Origin: Legionellales bacterium
Lineage (GTDB): Bacteria; Pseudomonadota; Gammaproteobacteria; Comchoanobacterales; Comchoanobacteraceae
Assembly (NCBI GenBank): GCA_002722435.1
Contig: PBLX01000002.1
Span: forward strand, 1 to 38,025
Direction of reading: 5' to 3'
DNA: 38,025 bases
Shown here piece after piece: positions 12,001 through 17,624 of this stretch. The translations under genes and the position numbers were made by a program. Within the stretch, counting starts at the first letter, position 1. The number at the start of each line of letters is the position of its first letter. The notes below the pieces were generated by a model. It was not told the DNA's origin. It worked only from the letters and a program-made list of their open reading frames with translations, and made no database searches.

Positions 12001-12765
12001 GCAGGATTTGATAGACAAAGCACGACAGGTACTGTTGGAACATACACAATTGATAGAACAGTTACTAATGTAAATCACTTCTGGATAACTGTTGATGGCG
12101 TTAGACTACATCCTGGTGATTATACAGTCATAGGAAAAGATGTTGTAATGAGTCAAAAGATTCAGGATACAATTGGCGGATCAACAGTCGTTGTAATCAC
12201 ACACTTTACAGAAAATGTTATACAGTATCCAATAGGATTTAGAATATTCCAGGATATGAATGGCAATGTAGAATATTTAAGACTTGCTAAAGACAATACT
12301 ACAGTAGTTACTGAACAGGTAGATGTTACTGATACAAAGATTTTTGTTGATGATGTAAGTGTACTGCCGTTTGTACAACCAAGTAGTGAATACCCGGGTG
12401 TTGTGTTTATAGGTGGTGAACGTATTACATACTGGGAAGTAAGTCTAGAGGACAACTATATTACTAACTTGCGCCGAGGCACAATGGGCACTGGTATATT
12501 ACAGCGTATTACCCCAGGATTTATTGTTGTTGATGGTAGTAAGGATCAGGAACTACCGGATGCAAATACTGGTACAAATACCTGGTACAATAAAGGAACA
12601 AGCACTGCAGCAGATGGATTAGGATTGCAGCAGGCAACCACTACAAATGCAAACTTCCTAAAAGCAAAACAAGCACAAGTACCTAATTTTAGATTAGAGT
12701 TAAATGAGAAAAATTATTTTGCAGATGACTATGTAGAGGACGGATATGCAGAGGATTTACTGTAG
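1..12765 (+). CDS. Giant phage virion structural protein (tail/baseplate-associated), 5' partial
   Basis: The reading frame is open from base 1, so the gene begins upstream; the first in-frame start-like codon (GTG at 79) is unlikely to be the real start. More than 4250 residues are visible (numbering below from 79). A seven-repeat FG-GAP beta-propeller spans about residues 1981-2649. Two GSGY-type repeats lie at about 3298-3365. Several GDGST-type beta-sandwich repeats occur near 6853, 11175 and 11580. FD-rich linkers (FDxxxFD) occur near 352, 9463, 10556 and 11974. These are features of very large marine myovirus structural proteins, and it sits directly before fibre-like genes, so a tail, baseplate or adhesin role is inferred. 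I see no catalytic motif. The C-terminus ends at TAG 12763-12765. Structural role is confident; exact position in the virion is unknown. Confidence 0.8.
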   Translation, partial: FPFWIQTETGTDGISSYGSNVSTREIVGVENNGDDNGTITFNVPEKDAQNAAINAVQAANPDFATDLTYKQIHNVPYSAFIDEHGGIDVQTEIDGKTLVFVNTTTDETAWDQGALFDAYGFDDDDNPFDATTTLDISIRYDVFQIDINTIGGVDTIQLTRTADWPVAQKVKIKQGNKYGNREFLKNASGVPELILPYTAGVNLLYYQDGTNENQFGKIQLVEIDSVAAIDVEDDVLGKLSYTSANGVKFTNGLKVEFNSDVTPSTYADRQYYVEGVGQPGGITLTPVDELITPETYTVSSSDGFDTVGYDNGGWDGTLNAPTKQDYILINRSSPDRNAWSRGNRWFHREVIEATATYNNFTADIDDNSRAKRPIIEFYSGVELFNMGKSSVAPVTVVDTTQTDALSNVNGTTGYFADGIDLQQDNTVIFSADTDADTRLKIFRVDFIDQDSDINTGEIINLVQIGTVTDSDCVLSTLGANNQGKQYWVDGTTWKTAQQKTKLNQDPLFDVFDPDHVSFSDTTKYPSSNFVGSKLFSYKRNNNASPDRILEFGLSYKNFNTIGDIVFENNFDSDKFQYTKSTGNTNVIVRSGHAHQFDIAGNRVLYNGWTKVVENSRQYQIVSYTVNENELNSFEIGAPVDTSRIKQPLQVFVNGKFAYPSEYTHLIQGTREYVVFNTDRSVDDVITIKFFSNTKAANSFYEVPDNLERNAGNATFETLTLGQMRNHTVELSHQIKNLTGIAPGKSDIRDQNYRAYPGNILQHSAGLIAPMYLMSNEQANTVESINFVKNEYTKFKNRFLDNINKLDIDLTQPDKCVDDILTFMAGKKTSTFPFYYSDMLPWGTQKSQVSYIIDDASEIEFEFATQFDLTSLSGTGVLVYHTVKTTGVKNLLVEGQDYTFDTTEAKIVLTTDNLGIGLIGLAVDDTITIVEYTDTNGSFVPPTPTKMGLYKKYFPEKYTDNTYRTSKTVVKGHDGSIWIGWGDIRDNVVLELEKRIYNNIKSQYNSNLFDFAEVVPGYFRSSLAEFGEANNIIRSYFGEWALKNKVRVQPNTVAKTDDPFTWNYRNSVYKKDDSRVPGGWRGMYRWFFDTDTPHTTPWEMLGLGSKPSWWDNRYGVAPYTSGNTVLWEDLRDGKLYSDATGTTFSTLENRKRADLLDIIPVNEQGELRAPAEFLVQDARSTNVSGDWAFSDGSPGETAWTRSSEYPFVLQILAANIKSAKYGTLMFDSNLFDKNAQYDQILQKAKSYRPSVLDFHMHGMIHTGATSIHRVEGYNQFIAEYLRFNGLSINDAINKINNLELNLCYAVAGFTDKQYLKVIAESVTPSSQSENIFIPDEDVNVYLKKSLPLERVVYSGVQLITRADGYEIQGYDIENPFFKIVPSKVGNPPNEVVVGQSVYFEYADFENRIINIPYGTVIRSKQQVFDFLVSYQRYLLSRGFVFDGTTGSGDKNDFVSAGKEFAFWTDQKWPIDSVIVLSPFHNKLVVDRNFATVDDLTLKGSLKDANGAVINPKFYDVSRIDNRVEILIDTENTQLYSAVMNPIQYEHALVFNNTTIFNDIIFQPELGNRHSRLKLVAARSGNWNGTLHAPGFFINEDKINNWQQYQDYKKGDIVGFQNTIYSAKYNIDGSKLFDYNDWNVIRNLQTGLLKNLSNKATQFNNFFEIDNLNLEDGVDKLGKGIIGFNNKDYLQGLGLDDVSQVKFYQGQIKQKGTGSAINKLIDAELTNLDQSIDYFEEWGFRVGEYGSIDSNQLIEAIIPEGNASNNPFVVNFFGKGETVPEADVGYYNITQKDLYKTPNNYTGSPFGYRDKNSITLNDLDSAGYARLDDVDFTVFDEAGLLNLSNRIGELGKGKKIWIATDTTNTWGIRRVDETLSTVISVESTGNGFLVYTTDRNHGLEKDDYVIVRAQQPIGKVAKIFEVSSPNKFTIEDSLTEAELIGVRIPMYKLSSVRFTQPSDMSTFTPVSGWDNKELVWVDKDSDSKWRVLQNARPWTTSGIKTAASLTAQDKHGTSIAITSGSTLAIVGAPEQSAGIVTPYVRAEGGVLSESTAVKVETIGDSVDSFGKSLAAGIDYVAVGAPDTQSQTGAVFTYYIDSQGTFNRRPVLRPSDITTGDKFGESIVASGNGRHLFVGAPGDDSVYVYTLVEIAESAIRSKTITGAGLPGSYALGFTPISIEALNVTDENGKVYLPHKDFSISGSNITPTATLSGGLDVVIRQQDYFVQVGKYTGHDTLTGDAFGTSIDCDYYGRYIVVGAPDAAVANTDSTVLAGAGEAYVFAQVVERFIGDGSTKAFTTNATLQTKIFVEVDGVLQTETDNADIPVDNEGSTDGFYTRSSNTITLKYIPAKGANIQVYTGTFAEKQKIDQNIAGQAPGQGERFGASVAIDNRGTVVAIGSPGEDETNPNTGSVFILQDSGKNYAKVTAGTPHTQTAGDIFYIDDYRVTVSETSTSPTKIAADINNSKIPGVSASVNTAGQLTIETTNKEDQNKLTVNPGTGQIFVRDELLQPFVFTQKINHPNAFENENFGERVAFDKYFAGGLRNLVVSSDKASTLLGVGFDVEQNTNSEDYLSATTTFDNNGTTFTDRVTQSGAAYVYELLDAHTETITNPKKMVFGQQLKSTNVSELDQFGASIAFNDNRILIGAPQDDTVVGSNTLTNSGSVYEFNNANRSGSWNVLRNQADRVDVDKINRVALYNKRDGEIKVFLDYIDPAKGKISGVAQAELDYISHSDPALYDNNGWGDKYEYRLWWDTSRVHYLLAEQGELDFRSNFWGESFPGSEIKVYEWISSPVTPDLYDGEGIVKDPTLFTTNLVYDSVFNTTRVRYYFWVEGRTSIPVEAEFRTTSADSVRRIIEDPKAQGIPYAAFIDGDALQLYNCKEYFADKDTVLSINYDVVKNEGVLHSEFELYGRGNVNQDIPTRMYRKLVDSLAGSDSVGNIVPDPFLSEVEKYGVLTQPRQSMFVNRAAALKVLVQYCNSVFVKAPFTRTANLSKLLSSENIPTVNSGEYDKSVDTVAERDFLNTAILSTGYKVLVLEDENNNNYWTIYTLQTDKSWLLTNIQGYNTADYWSYATYYMDGYDATTVPKFQVTLEPDLLTLTDAVTGDIAKVTSNDEGNFSMFVKTDTGWDEVIIEKGTIQFNASLYAFANLNSSNEATGFDNDAFDFGAFDKVPADEIRQIVDALKNDLFVGDYEVNMNELFFRLMEYALNETEFTQDWLFKSSFITVAHKIRGLDQYNTFKFDNTDFIEEFIEEVKPYKTKIREYVSLYDKTDLFEGDTTDFDLHPFYDEEVGYFRSPSGDFAGDEDKQKEGLNKPWSDHYGYILDSIVIVSAGSGYITDPTVTISAPQLSGGVQATATAITNGDVITSIVMTNKGSGYTAEPTITITGSGTGIKVSPRLVNNTVRAFDTTIKFDRITYTSSVKDWAKNTSYSVDDIVAHQNTATGTQEVYKVTTAFTSGTTFSVENASGVTVMTVYNDEDFTNTADRIAAYYYPTDGMIGDDLELLQKGTGYLGNKVQGPGFDQDPGFDSANFDTIAFDNFEIDSDGLAVLAGLDTIFRGTDFGDTALGGLYVEDGYGALGYFPELNLGVKPESIVLDGAGFVDTYNSHAPEELIPGRVYDTLDMEVYTHSSNDYEGDGNGFEVSYTSFTDPTSTKQTFSYGDPPSLNSDDEFVHLIVYINTQRQYTFTKNFRDNTIRLPAPLGASDILHIYAYSQTGENMIGNYTYIGDGSTTGFVLPNVPERTQQTLIYVDGEEVGATFSTQDNRSLMTLNSAPDNDAHIHVFIFNQADTRSAPTKFTLQDINMDGSSVVFGLTGIVNDYVVDGYIERGAETFHAPPGSANTIVEVDDLRIRPVNSVYHTGDGSTTQFATPQTAAEGNIVNTGSISVAIIQKSDGITLAAVKDIDYTVTAGTQFITMLTAPADGDTVIVSDDRDADYTIGLDGQTVTISGTVPQTASSLMRVNAFSNHDPLRIQTKVFIGQGTGSTTTEDAFDEVAFDSAGFDRQSTTGTVGTYTIDRTVTNVNHFWITVDGVRLHPGDYTVIGKDVVMSQKIQDTIGGSTVVVITHFTENVIQYPIGFRIFQDMNGNVEYLRLAKDNTTVVTEQVDVTDTKIFVDDVSVLPFVQPSSEYPGVVFIGGERITYWEVSLEDNYITNLRRGTMGTGILQRITPGFIVVDGSKDQELPDANTGTNTWYNKGTSTAADGLGLQQATTTNANFLKAKQAQVPNFRLELNEKNYFADDYVEDGYAEDLL
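6019..8025 (+). other. Seven-repeat FG-GAP beta-propeller domain inside the giant structural protein
   Basis: Seven repeats with a D/E-x-F/H-G-x-S/R start followed by a VGAP-like strand begin at 6019, 6181, 6340, 6706, 7129, 7570 and 7879. Examples are DSFGKS with VAVGAPD and DQFGAS with ILIGAPQD. Seven is the blade number of integrin-alpha-type propellers. Blades 3/4 and 4/5 are separated by extra inserted segments, the second carrying a GDGST-type repeat. The fold is inferred from the repeat signature. Blade 6 is the most degenerate, with VVSSD in place of VGAP. Confidence 0.75.
9970..10173 (+). repeat. Two GSGY-type protein repeats in the giant structural protein
   Basis: Two consecutive degenerate units share an I-V-x-x-G-S-G-Y-x-x-x-P-T-(V/I)-T-I core: one holds GSGYITDPTVTI and the next GSGYTAEPTITI. 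Repeats of this type are frequent in marine phage structural proteins. They likely form beta-rich surface modules. Confidence 0.65.
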
Positions 12766-12772
12766 ATAAATA
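12765..12772 (+). promoter_or_regulatory. Putative T4-type late promoter, GATAAATA
   Basis: The box overlaps the last base of the preceding stop codon and lies 25 nt before the ATG at 12798. It matches the T4-like late promoter core TATAAATA at 7 of 8 positions, and T4-like cyanophages are known to tolerate any base at the first position. The same box with the same downstream element precedes the gene at 16158. Confidence 0.5.
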
Positions 12773-12778
12773 ACGGAG

Positions 12779-12787
12779 TATGCGGAG
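12779..12787 (+). promoter_or_regulatory. TATGCGGAG ribosome-binding element
   Basis: GGAG forms the Shine-Dalgarno core. The nine-base string is identical at 16139-16147 and in both cases ends exactly 10 nt before the ATG, so it supports the 12798 start and suggests a shared leader for the two fibre-like genes. Confidence 0.55.
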
Positions 12788-12797
12788 ATATTAAAAA

Positions 12798-15434
12798 ATG
12801 GCTATAGTCTTAAGAAACACAAAGAGCACGGCTTTAACATTTAGCGAACTGGATGGCAACTTTTCAGATCTAGATGGCCGTACTACAACACTCGAGGGAA
12901 GTGTTGTTAAAACAGTTAACGGCATAAGCCCTGTAACTGGTGCAGTAACAATTACTACTGCTAACATTACTGAAAACACAAATCTATACTATACAGATGC
13001 AAGAGTAAGAGCAGCAGTAAGTGCAACAGATGCAGGTGGAGATGGCAGTTTTTCATACAATGCTAGTTCAGGTGCGTTTACATACACAGGACCTAGTGCA
13101 GCAGAAGCAAGAGCGCATATTAGTGTTACTGATGCAGGTGGTGATGGAAGTCTAGCATACAATGCCTCAACAGGTGTTATTACATACACTGGTCCTAGTT
13201 TATCAGAAGTACAAGCAAGAATTAATAATATTAGTATCACGCAACTAAGTGACGTCCTAACCACAGCGTTGAATAGCCCAACAGATGGTCATGGACTTGT
13301 TTTTAATGCTGGTAGTGGAAAGATTGAACTTGCAGAACTTCCGGGTGCAGCAGGTGGTGAAGCAAACACCGGTACAAATGTTGGCGGATTTAATGAAATC
13401 TTCCAGGGCAAAGCGGGTGTTGATTTTAAATTTAGAAGTATAGATCATGATGATAATATTACAATTACGCAGGCAACTAACACACTTACTATTGGTCTAG
13501 TTAGTGCGCCTGAGTTCGGAAACCTTAAAATTAATGCTGCCGCTAATACTATTGAAAATATTAGTTCCAACGCAAATATTATCCTTAAGCCTAACGGAAC
13601 TGGTAAAGTTGAAGTAGCAGCAGGTATTATTCCTAGTGCAGACAGTACACATGATATTGGTACAAACACTGTAAGATTTACAAACATTTACGCAGATAAT
13701 CTGTTTGGTGCTATCTCTGGTGCACAAACAGGAATGACAAGCATTTTAAACACTTCTCTAGTTGTTGGTCGTGATGCAGATAATCAAATTAAGTTTAGCA
13801 CAGATAACAAAATTATATTTAGAGCAAACGGTGCGGATCAAATCACACTGTTGGACGGTGTGCTAACACCAGAAACTGATAGTGATGTTGACTTAGGTGC
13901 AACTGGTGCAAGATTTAAGGATGCTTTTGTTGACACACTTACAGCAACAAACAGTGCAACTATAGATCAAATTACAATTAGTGACAACAATGTTGCTAGT
14001 AATGCCAGTAACGCTAACCTAGTATTACTTGCAAACGGCACGGGTGTTGTTGAAGTTGACAGTCAGATTGATATGAACAGTAACAAAATTGTTAACGTGA
14101 CTGATCCAACTAACGCCCAAGAAGCAGCAACAAAAGCATATGTTGATGGACAGGTATCAAGTTTAAGTTCAGATAAAATTAATGAAGGCAACAGTCTGGT
14201 TGAAGTTACTGACAGCGGCACAGGACAGGTTGTAACAAATATTGATGGCACTGATAGAATTACAACGGTTGCTGCAACCACAACCACAGCAACTGGCCAT
14301 AGTATAGTGCTTGGTGCGGCAAGTAACAGTGCGGCTGGTAGTATTAAGTTCCTTGAGGGAACTGATAATGGCACTAACGGTGTTACACTACAAGGTCCTG
14401 CAAGCACTGGTGATGTGACTGTATTACTTCCTGCTAGTGCAGATACACTAGTTGGTAAAGCGACTACAGACACGCTTACAAATAAAACACTAACCGCACC
14501 AGTAATGAGTGCACCAGTTATTAGTGCAACAAGCACAACAGTTGGCGGTAAACTTAAACTACTTGAAGGTACAGACAATGGAACAAATGGTGTTACACTA
14601 GTTGCTCCTGCAAGTACAGCAGATGTTGATCTCAATCTTCCTAACAGTGCGGACACCCTAGTAGGTAGAGCAACAACAGATACACTAACAAATAAAACAA
14701 TTACAGCACCAACAATAAGTGCGCCTGTTATTAGTGCAACTAGTAACAGTGTAGGTGGAAAGATTAAACTACTGGAAGGCACAGATAATGGTACTAATGG
14801 TGTTACCCTAGTTGGTGCGGCAAGCACCGCTGATGTGGATATTGTTTTTCCAGCAACAGCAGGAACAGTAGCACTTACAAGTTCAGACATTACAGGTACA
14901 GCGGCAATTGCAACAACAGTTACAGTAGCAGATGAAAGTTCTGATACAAGTTGTAACGTTCTGTTTGTAACAGCAGCAACTGGTGATCTCGCACCCAAGT
15001 CAGGAACTAACCTAACGTTTGACAGTGCAAACGGCAACTTAACTGCAACACTGTTTACTGGTACAGCAACAGCCGCTAGATACGCTGACTTGGCGGAAAA
15101 ATATTCCGTTGATACTGAATATGCACCTGGCACAGTCATGATGATTGGCGGCGATGCTGAAGCAACAAAAGCAGGTCCTGATTCAGAATATCTTGCAGGA
15201 GTTATCTCAACTGCACCTGCTTACTTGATGAACAAAGACGCAGAAGGACAAGCACTTGCACTAGTAGGGCGTGTGCCAGTTCGTGTAACAGGAAATGTTA
15301 CAAAAGGACAGGCAGTATTTGCAAGTCATAATGGAACAGCAAGTACAAATGGCGCAGGAAAAATTGTTGGAATCGCATTAGAAACAAATAGCGATTTAGG
15401 CGAAAAGAATGTAGAATGTATGCTTAAGGTTTGA
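12798..15434 (+). CDS. Phage tail-fibre-like structural protein (878 aa)
   Basis: A late structural protein of fibre type. The N-terminus resembles phage fibre proteins with ALTFSELDGNF-like sequence. Two DAGGDGS...YTGPS repeats follow at about residues 68-140, then SNANIILKPNGTGKVEV-type repeats, then three 70-residue units containing LLEGTDNGTNGVTL and TDTLTNKT (from 14340). The last 124 residues (755-878, starting GTATAARYADLAEKY) form a domain shared with the 484-residue protein downstream; such domains occur at the ends of fibre proteins. The start has an upstream TATGCGGAG element and a GATAAATA late-promoter-like box. It likely takes part in host adhesion; which fibre it forms cannot be said. 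Confidence 0.8.
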   Translation: MAIVLRNTKSTALTFSELDGNFSDLDGRTTTLEGSVVKTVNGISPVTGAVTITTANITENTNLYYTDARVRAAVSATDAGGDGSFSYNASSGAFTYTGPSAAEARAHISVTDAGGDGSLAYNASTGVITYTGPSLSEVQARINNISITQLSDVLTTALNSPTDGHGLVFNAGSGKIELAELPGAAGGEANTGTNVGGFNEIFQGKAGVDFKFRSIDHDDNITITQATNTLTIGLVSAPEFGNLKINAAANTIENISSNANIILKPNGTGKVEVAAGIIPSADSTHDIGTNTVRFTNIYADNLFGAISGAQTGMTSILNTSLVVGRDADNQIKFSTDNKIIFRANGADQITLLDGVLTPETDSDVDLGATGARFKDAFVDTLTATNSATIDQITISDNNVASNASNANLVLLANGTGVVEVDSQIDMNSNKIVNVTDPTNAQEAATKAYVDGQVSSLSSDKINEGNSLVEVTDSGTGQVVTNIDGTDRITTVAATTTTATGHSIVLGAASNSAAGSIKFLEGTDNGTNGVTLQGPASTGDVTVLLPASADTLVGKATTDTLTNKTLTAPVMSAPVISATSTTVGGKLKLLEGTDNGTNGVTLVAPASTADVDLNLPNSADTLVGRATTDTLTNKTITAPTISAPVISATSNSVGGKIKLLEGTDNGTNGVTLVGAASTADVDIVFPATAGTVALTSSDITGTAAIATTVTVADESSDTSCNVLFVTAATGDLAPKSGTNLTFDSANGNLTATLFTGTATAARYADLAEKYSVDTEYAPGTVMMIGGDAEATKAGPDSEYLAGVISTAPAYLMNKDAEGQALALVGRVPVRVTGNVTKGQAVFASHNGTASTNGAGKIVGIALETNSDLGEKNVECMLKV
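14340..14880 (+). repeat. In-frame 210-nt tandem repeats (2 full, 1 partial) in fibre gene
   Basis: Units start at 14340, 14550 and 14760, exactly 210 nt (70 codons) apart. Each encodes (K/F)LLEGTDNGTNGVTL-like sequence, then a TLVG(K/R)ATTDTLTNKT block and an SAPVISATS block. The third unit diverges after about 40 residues. The DNA is diverged at synonymous sites while the protein is kept, so these are old protein repeats rather than recent DNA duplications. Confidence 0.8.
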
Positions 15435-15436
15435 TA

Positions 15437-16099
15437 ATGAAAGAGCAAGACATGAACAAAGATATTGAACAACCGCAACAGCCAGAAACTGCACTAAAGG
15501 ATACCAGCGGTGTAATGATGGAAGGACATATTCGTATCTTTGATCCTGAGACAGGCGAAGATTACGTTAACAAACGTAATGCAATTCACTATGAGAATAT
15601 GAGTGAAGCACTAGCATTAAGTGTAGCAAACAAGACTACAGGCTTTATTCACGAAATGGCTTTTGGCAATGGCGGCACAAGTGTTGATCCAACAGGTGTT
15701 ATTACATATTTGCCAGCAAACAGTAGCGGTAGCAATGCAAATCTATACAACCAAACATACTATAAAGTTGTAGACGATAACAGTAGTCTTAATACAGATA
15801 CAGCAAGAAATAAACTTGCTACTAGTCACACAAGCGGACAAATTTACACAGATATTGTAGTAAGTTGTTTATTGGATTACGGCGAACCTAATGATCAAAC
15901 AGCATTTGATAACACTAGCAACTTTAACGATACCTATACATTTGATGAACTTGGATTACGTAGTTGGACAGGAACAGTAAACACTGGAAAATTACTTACA
16001 CATGTTGTGTTTCATCCAGTACAAAAAAGTCTTAACAGACTTATACAGATTGATTACACCGTTAGAATACAAACACTGACTAACCTAAGTAGCATATAA
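15437..16099 (+). CDS. Phage structural protein, unknown (220 aa)
   Basis: It has no catalytic motif I recognise. The N-terminal 20 residues are polar and Gln/Glu rich; the body is Thr/Asn/Asp rich with probable beta strands (for example GHIRIFDPETGEDYVN near residues 30-45 and IQIDYTVRI near the end), like small virion proteins that accompany fibres. It lies between two fibre-like genes and its start is just beyond the TGA of the previous gene. I chose ATG 15437, which has AAGG about 8 nt upstream, over the TTG at 15431; ATG 15452 is also possible. A role in tail or fibre assembly is inferred from position only. Confidence 0.65.
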   Translation: MKEQDMNKDIEQPQQPETALKDTSGVMMEGHIRIFDPETGEDYVNKRNAIHYENMSEALALSVANKTTGFIHEMAFGNGGTSVDPTGVITYLPANSSGSNANLYNQTYYKVVDDNSSLNTDTARNKLATSHTSGQIYTDIVVSCLLDYGEPNDQTAFDNTSNFNDTYTFDELGLRSWTGTVNTGKLLTHVVFHPVQKSLNRLIQIDYTVRIQTLTNLSSI

Positions 16100-16105
16100 T
16101 ATGCT
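16091..16105 (+). repeat. Short inverted repeat around a stop codon
   Basis: AGCATA and TATGCT arms of 6 nt flank TAA, which is the stop codon of the preceding gene. The stem is AT-rich and weak, with no U-tract, so it is a poor terminator candidate. The rest of 16100-16157 holds the late-promoter-like box and the ribosome-binding element described separately. Confidence 0.3.
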
Positions 16106-16119
16106 TAGTTAATTCAGTA

Positions 16120-16127
16120 GATAAATA
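16120..16127 (+). promoter_or_regulatory. Putative T4-type late promoter, GATAAATA
   Basis: Second copy of the GATAAATA box, 30 nt before ATG 16158 and inside a 58-nt intergenic gap. The surrounding GTAGATAAATAA string matches the copy at 12763-12773, supporting a real conserved promoter rather than chance AT-richness. Confidence 0.5.
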
Positions 16128-16138
16128 ATACTAACGAA

Positions 16139-16147
16139 TATGCGGAG
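16139..16147 (+). promoter_or_regulatory. TATGCGGAG ribosome-binding element
   Basis: Identical to the element at 12779-12787 and likewise ends 10 nt before the start codon (ATG 16158). It fixes the start of the 484-residue gene. Confidence 0.55.
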
Positions 16148-16157
16148 CAAATAGAAG

Positions 16158-17612
16158 ATGGCTTATACAGTAAATAAAACCGACGGTACTATTCTTGCAA
16201 CAGTAGCGGACGGTACTATTGATACAACCACTGACCTTACACTTATTGGTAAGAACTACGCAGGTTACGGTGAATTTTTTAACGAAAACTTAATTAAATT
16301 ATTAGAAAATTTTGCTAACACTTCAGCACCTAGTTCTCCTATTGCAGGTCAAATGTGGTGGGACAAAACAAACAATCTACTAAAGGTTTACACAGGAACA
16401 GCATTCAAAACTGTTAGTAGTAGCACAGCAAGTGCTAGTACTCCTAGTGGTAGTGTTGTTGGCGATTTGTGGTGGGATACAACCAATGGACAATTAAAAG
16501 TTTACAACGGAAGTTCATTTACAACAATTGGCCCATCATTTACAAGTGGTACAGGAACCTCAGGTGCTATTGTTGAAACGGTAACTGACAATGCAGCAGC
16601 AGATCATGTTGTTGTAAAATTGTTTACTAATAACGTACTGGTTGCAACAGTTAGTAAGGATACAGCATTTACTCCGCAAAGTGCTATTTCCGGATTTGCA
16701 ACAGTTAAGCCAGGTGTACAACTAAGCACAGCAATTACAGGAAACAAATTTCAGGGAACAGCAACAGACTCAGATGCTCTTGGTGGCGTAGCGGCTGCAA
16801 GTTACTTGCGCAGTGATGCTAGTGATAGTACAAGTGGTGTGCTTAGTGTCCTTAATGACACAGGACTAGTGGTTGGTGTTGACAGTGACTTTACTTTAGG
16901 CGTTAGTGGTAGCGATGTAAGTCTTAGTAACGCAACTAGTGATGGCGATATCCTAATTAAAGTAAATGATGGTGGTGTAGTTTCAACAGCAATGACTATT
17001 GATGGAGCAACTAATAGAGTGTTACTTGCTGGTGCACCTACAGATAACTTAGGTGCAGCAACCAAGGCTTACGTTGATAGTACAGTTTCAGGAAGTGGTG
17101 CTCTAGCAACCAGTGGTGGAACAATGACAGGTGACATTTTAGTAAGTGGCACAGTCAACTTTGGTACCAGTGGTAACAGGATCACAACAGTGTTTGCAAC
17201 AACATTTAACGGAACATCAACTGCCGCACAATATGCTGACTTGGCAGAGAACTTCCGTCCTGATGTTCAGTATGAGCCAGGCACTATTGTTGCACTAGGT
17301 GGTGCTGAAGAAATTACTGCAGTAAATGAAGAACTATCAGATAATGTATTTGGTGTTACAAGCGAAAGACCTGCTTATCTAATGAACAGTGCGCAAGAAG
17401 GCGGTATGCCAGTTGCTATTGCAGGAAGAGTTCCAGTTCGTGTAATTGGTATGGTAAATAAAGGTGATAGACTTGTTGCAGCAGGTAATGGTCTTGCGAG
17501 AGCAGCAGGCACTGACGAATCAATTACAGCATTTAATGTTCTTGGTAGAGCTATCGATTCCAAAACAAGCATGGAAGAAGGCACTATAGAAGCCTTTGTT
17601 ACAGTAAACTAA
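16158..17612 (+). CDS. Phage tail-fibre-like structural protein (484 aa)
   Basis: Two GQMWWD / GDLWWD repeats near residues 65-120 (followed by LLKVYTGTAF and QLKVYNGSSF) are a signature of marine myovirus fibre-type proteins. The middle is Ser/Thr/Asp-rich beta-type sequence with an AATKAYVDS segment near residue 300, common before fibre coiled coils. Residues about 352-484 (starting GTSTAAQYADLAEN) are homologous to the C-terminus of the 878-residue protein, sharing ADLAE, PGT(I/V), PAYLMN and GRVPVRV. The upstream leader is also shared. It probably acts as a receptor-binding or fibre component. Confidence 0.78.
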   Translation: MAYTVNKTDGTILATVADGTIDTTTDLTLIGKNYAGYGEFFNENLIKLLENFANTSAPSSPIAGQMWWDKTNNLLKVYTGTAFKTVSSSTASASTPSGSVVGDLWWDTTNGQLKVYNGSSFTTIGPSFTSGTGTSGAIVETVTDNAAADHVVVKLFTNNVLVATVSKDTAFTPQSAISGFATVKPGVQLSTAITGNKFQGTATDSDALGGVAAASYLRSDASDSTSGVLSVLNDTGLVVGVDSDFTLGVSGSDVSLSNATSDGDILIKVNDGGVVSTAMTIDGATNRVLLAGAPTDNLGAATKAYVDSTVSGSGALATSGGTMTGDILVSGTVNFGTSGNRITTVFATTFNGTSTAAQYADLAENFRPDVQYEPGTIVALGGAEEITAVNEELSDNVFGVTSERPAYLMNSAQEGGMPVAIAGRVPVRVIGMVNKGDRLVAAGNGLARAAGTDESITAFNVLGRAIDSKTSMEEGTIEAFVTVN

Positions 17613-17624
17613 TCGGAGAAGTAA

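Noticed and set aside
14340..14880. CRISPR or direct-repeat array
   Set aside because: The repeats are 210 nt, in frame, protein-conserved and DNA-diverged, with no short repeat-spacer structure.
14063..15139. Long antisense open frame (358 codons) opposite the fibre gene
   Set aside because: It lies wholly inside the repeat-rich fibre gene, has low-complexity Val/Ser/Leu content that mirrors the sense codons, and lacks a domain signature; it is a shadow of the repeats.
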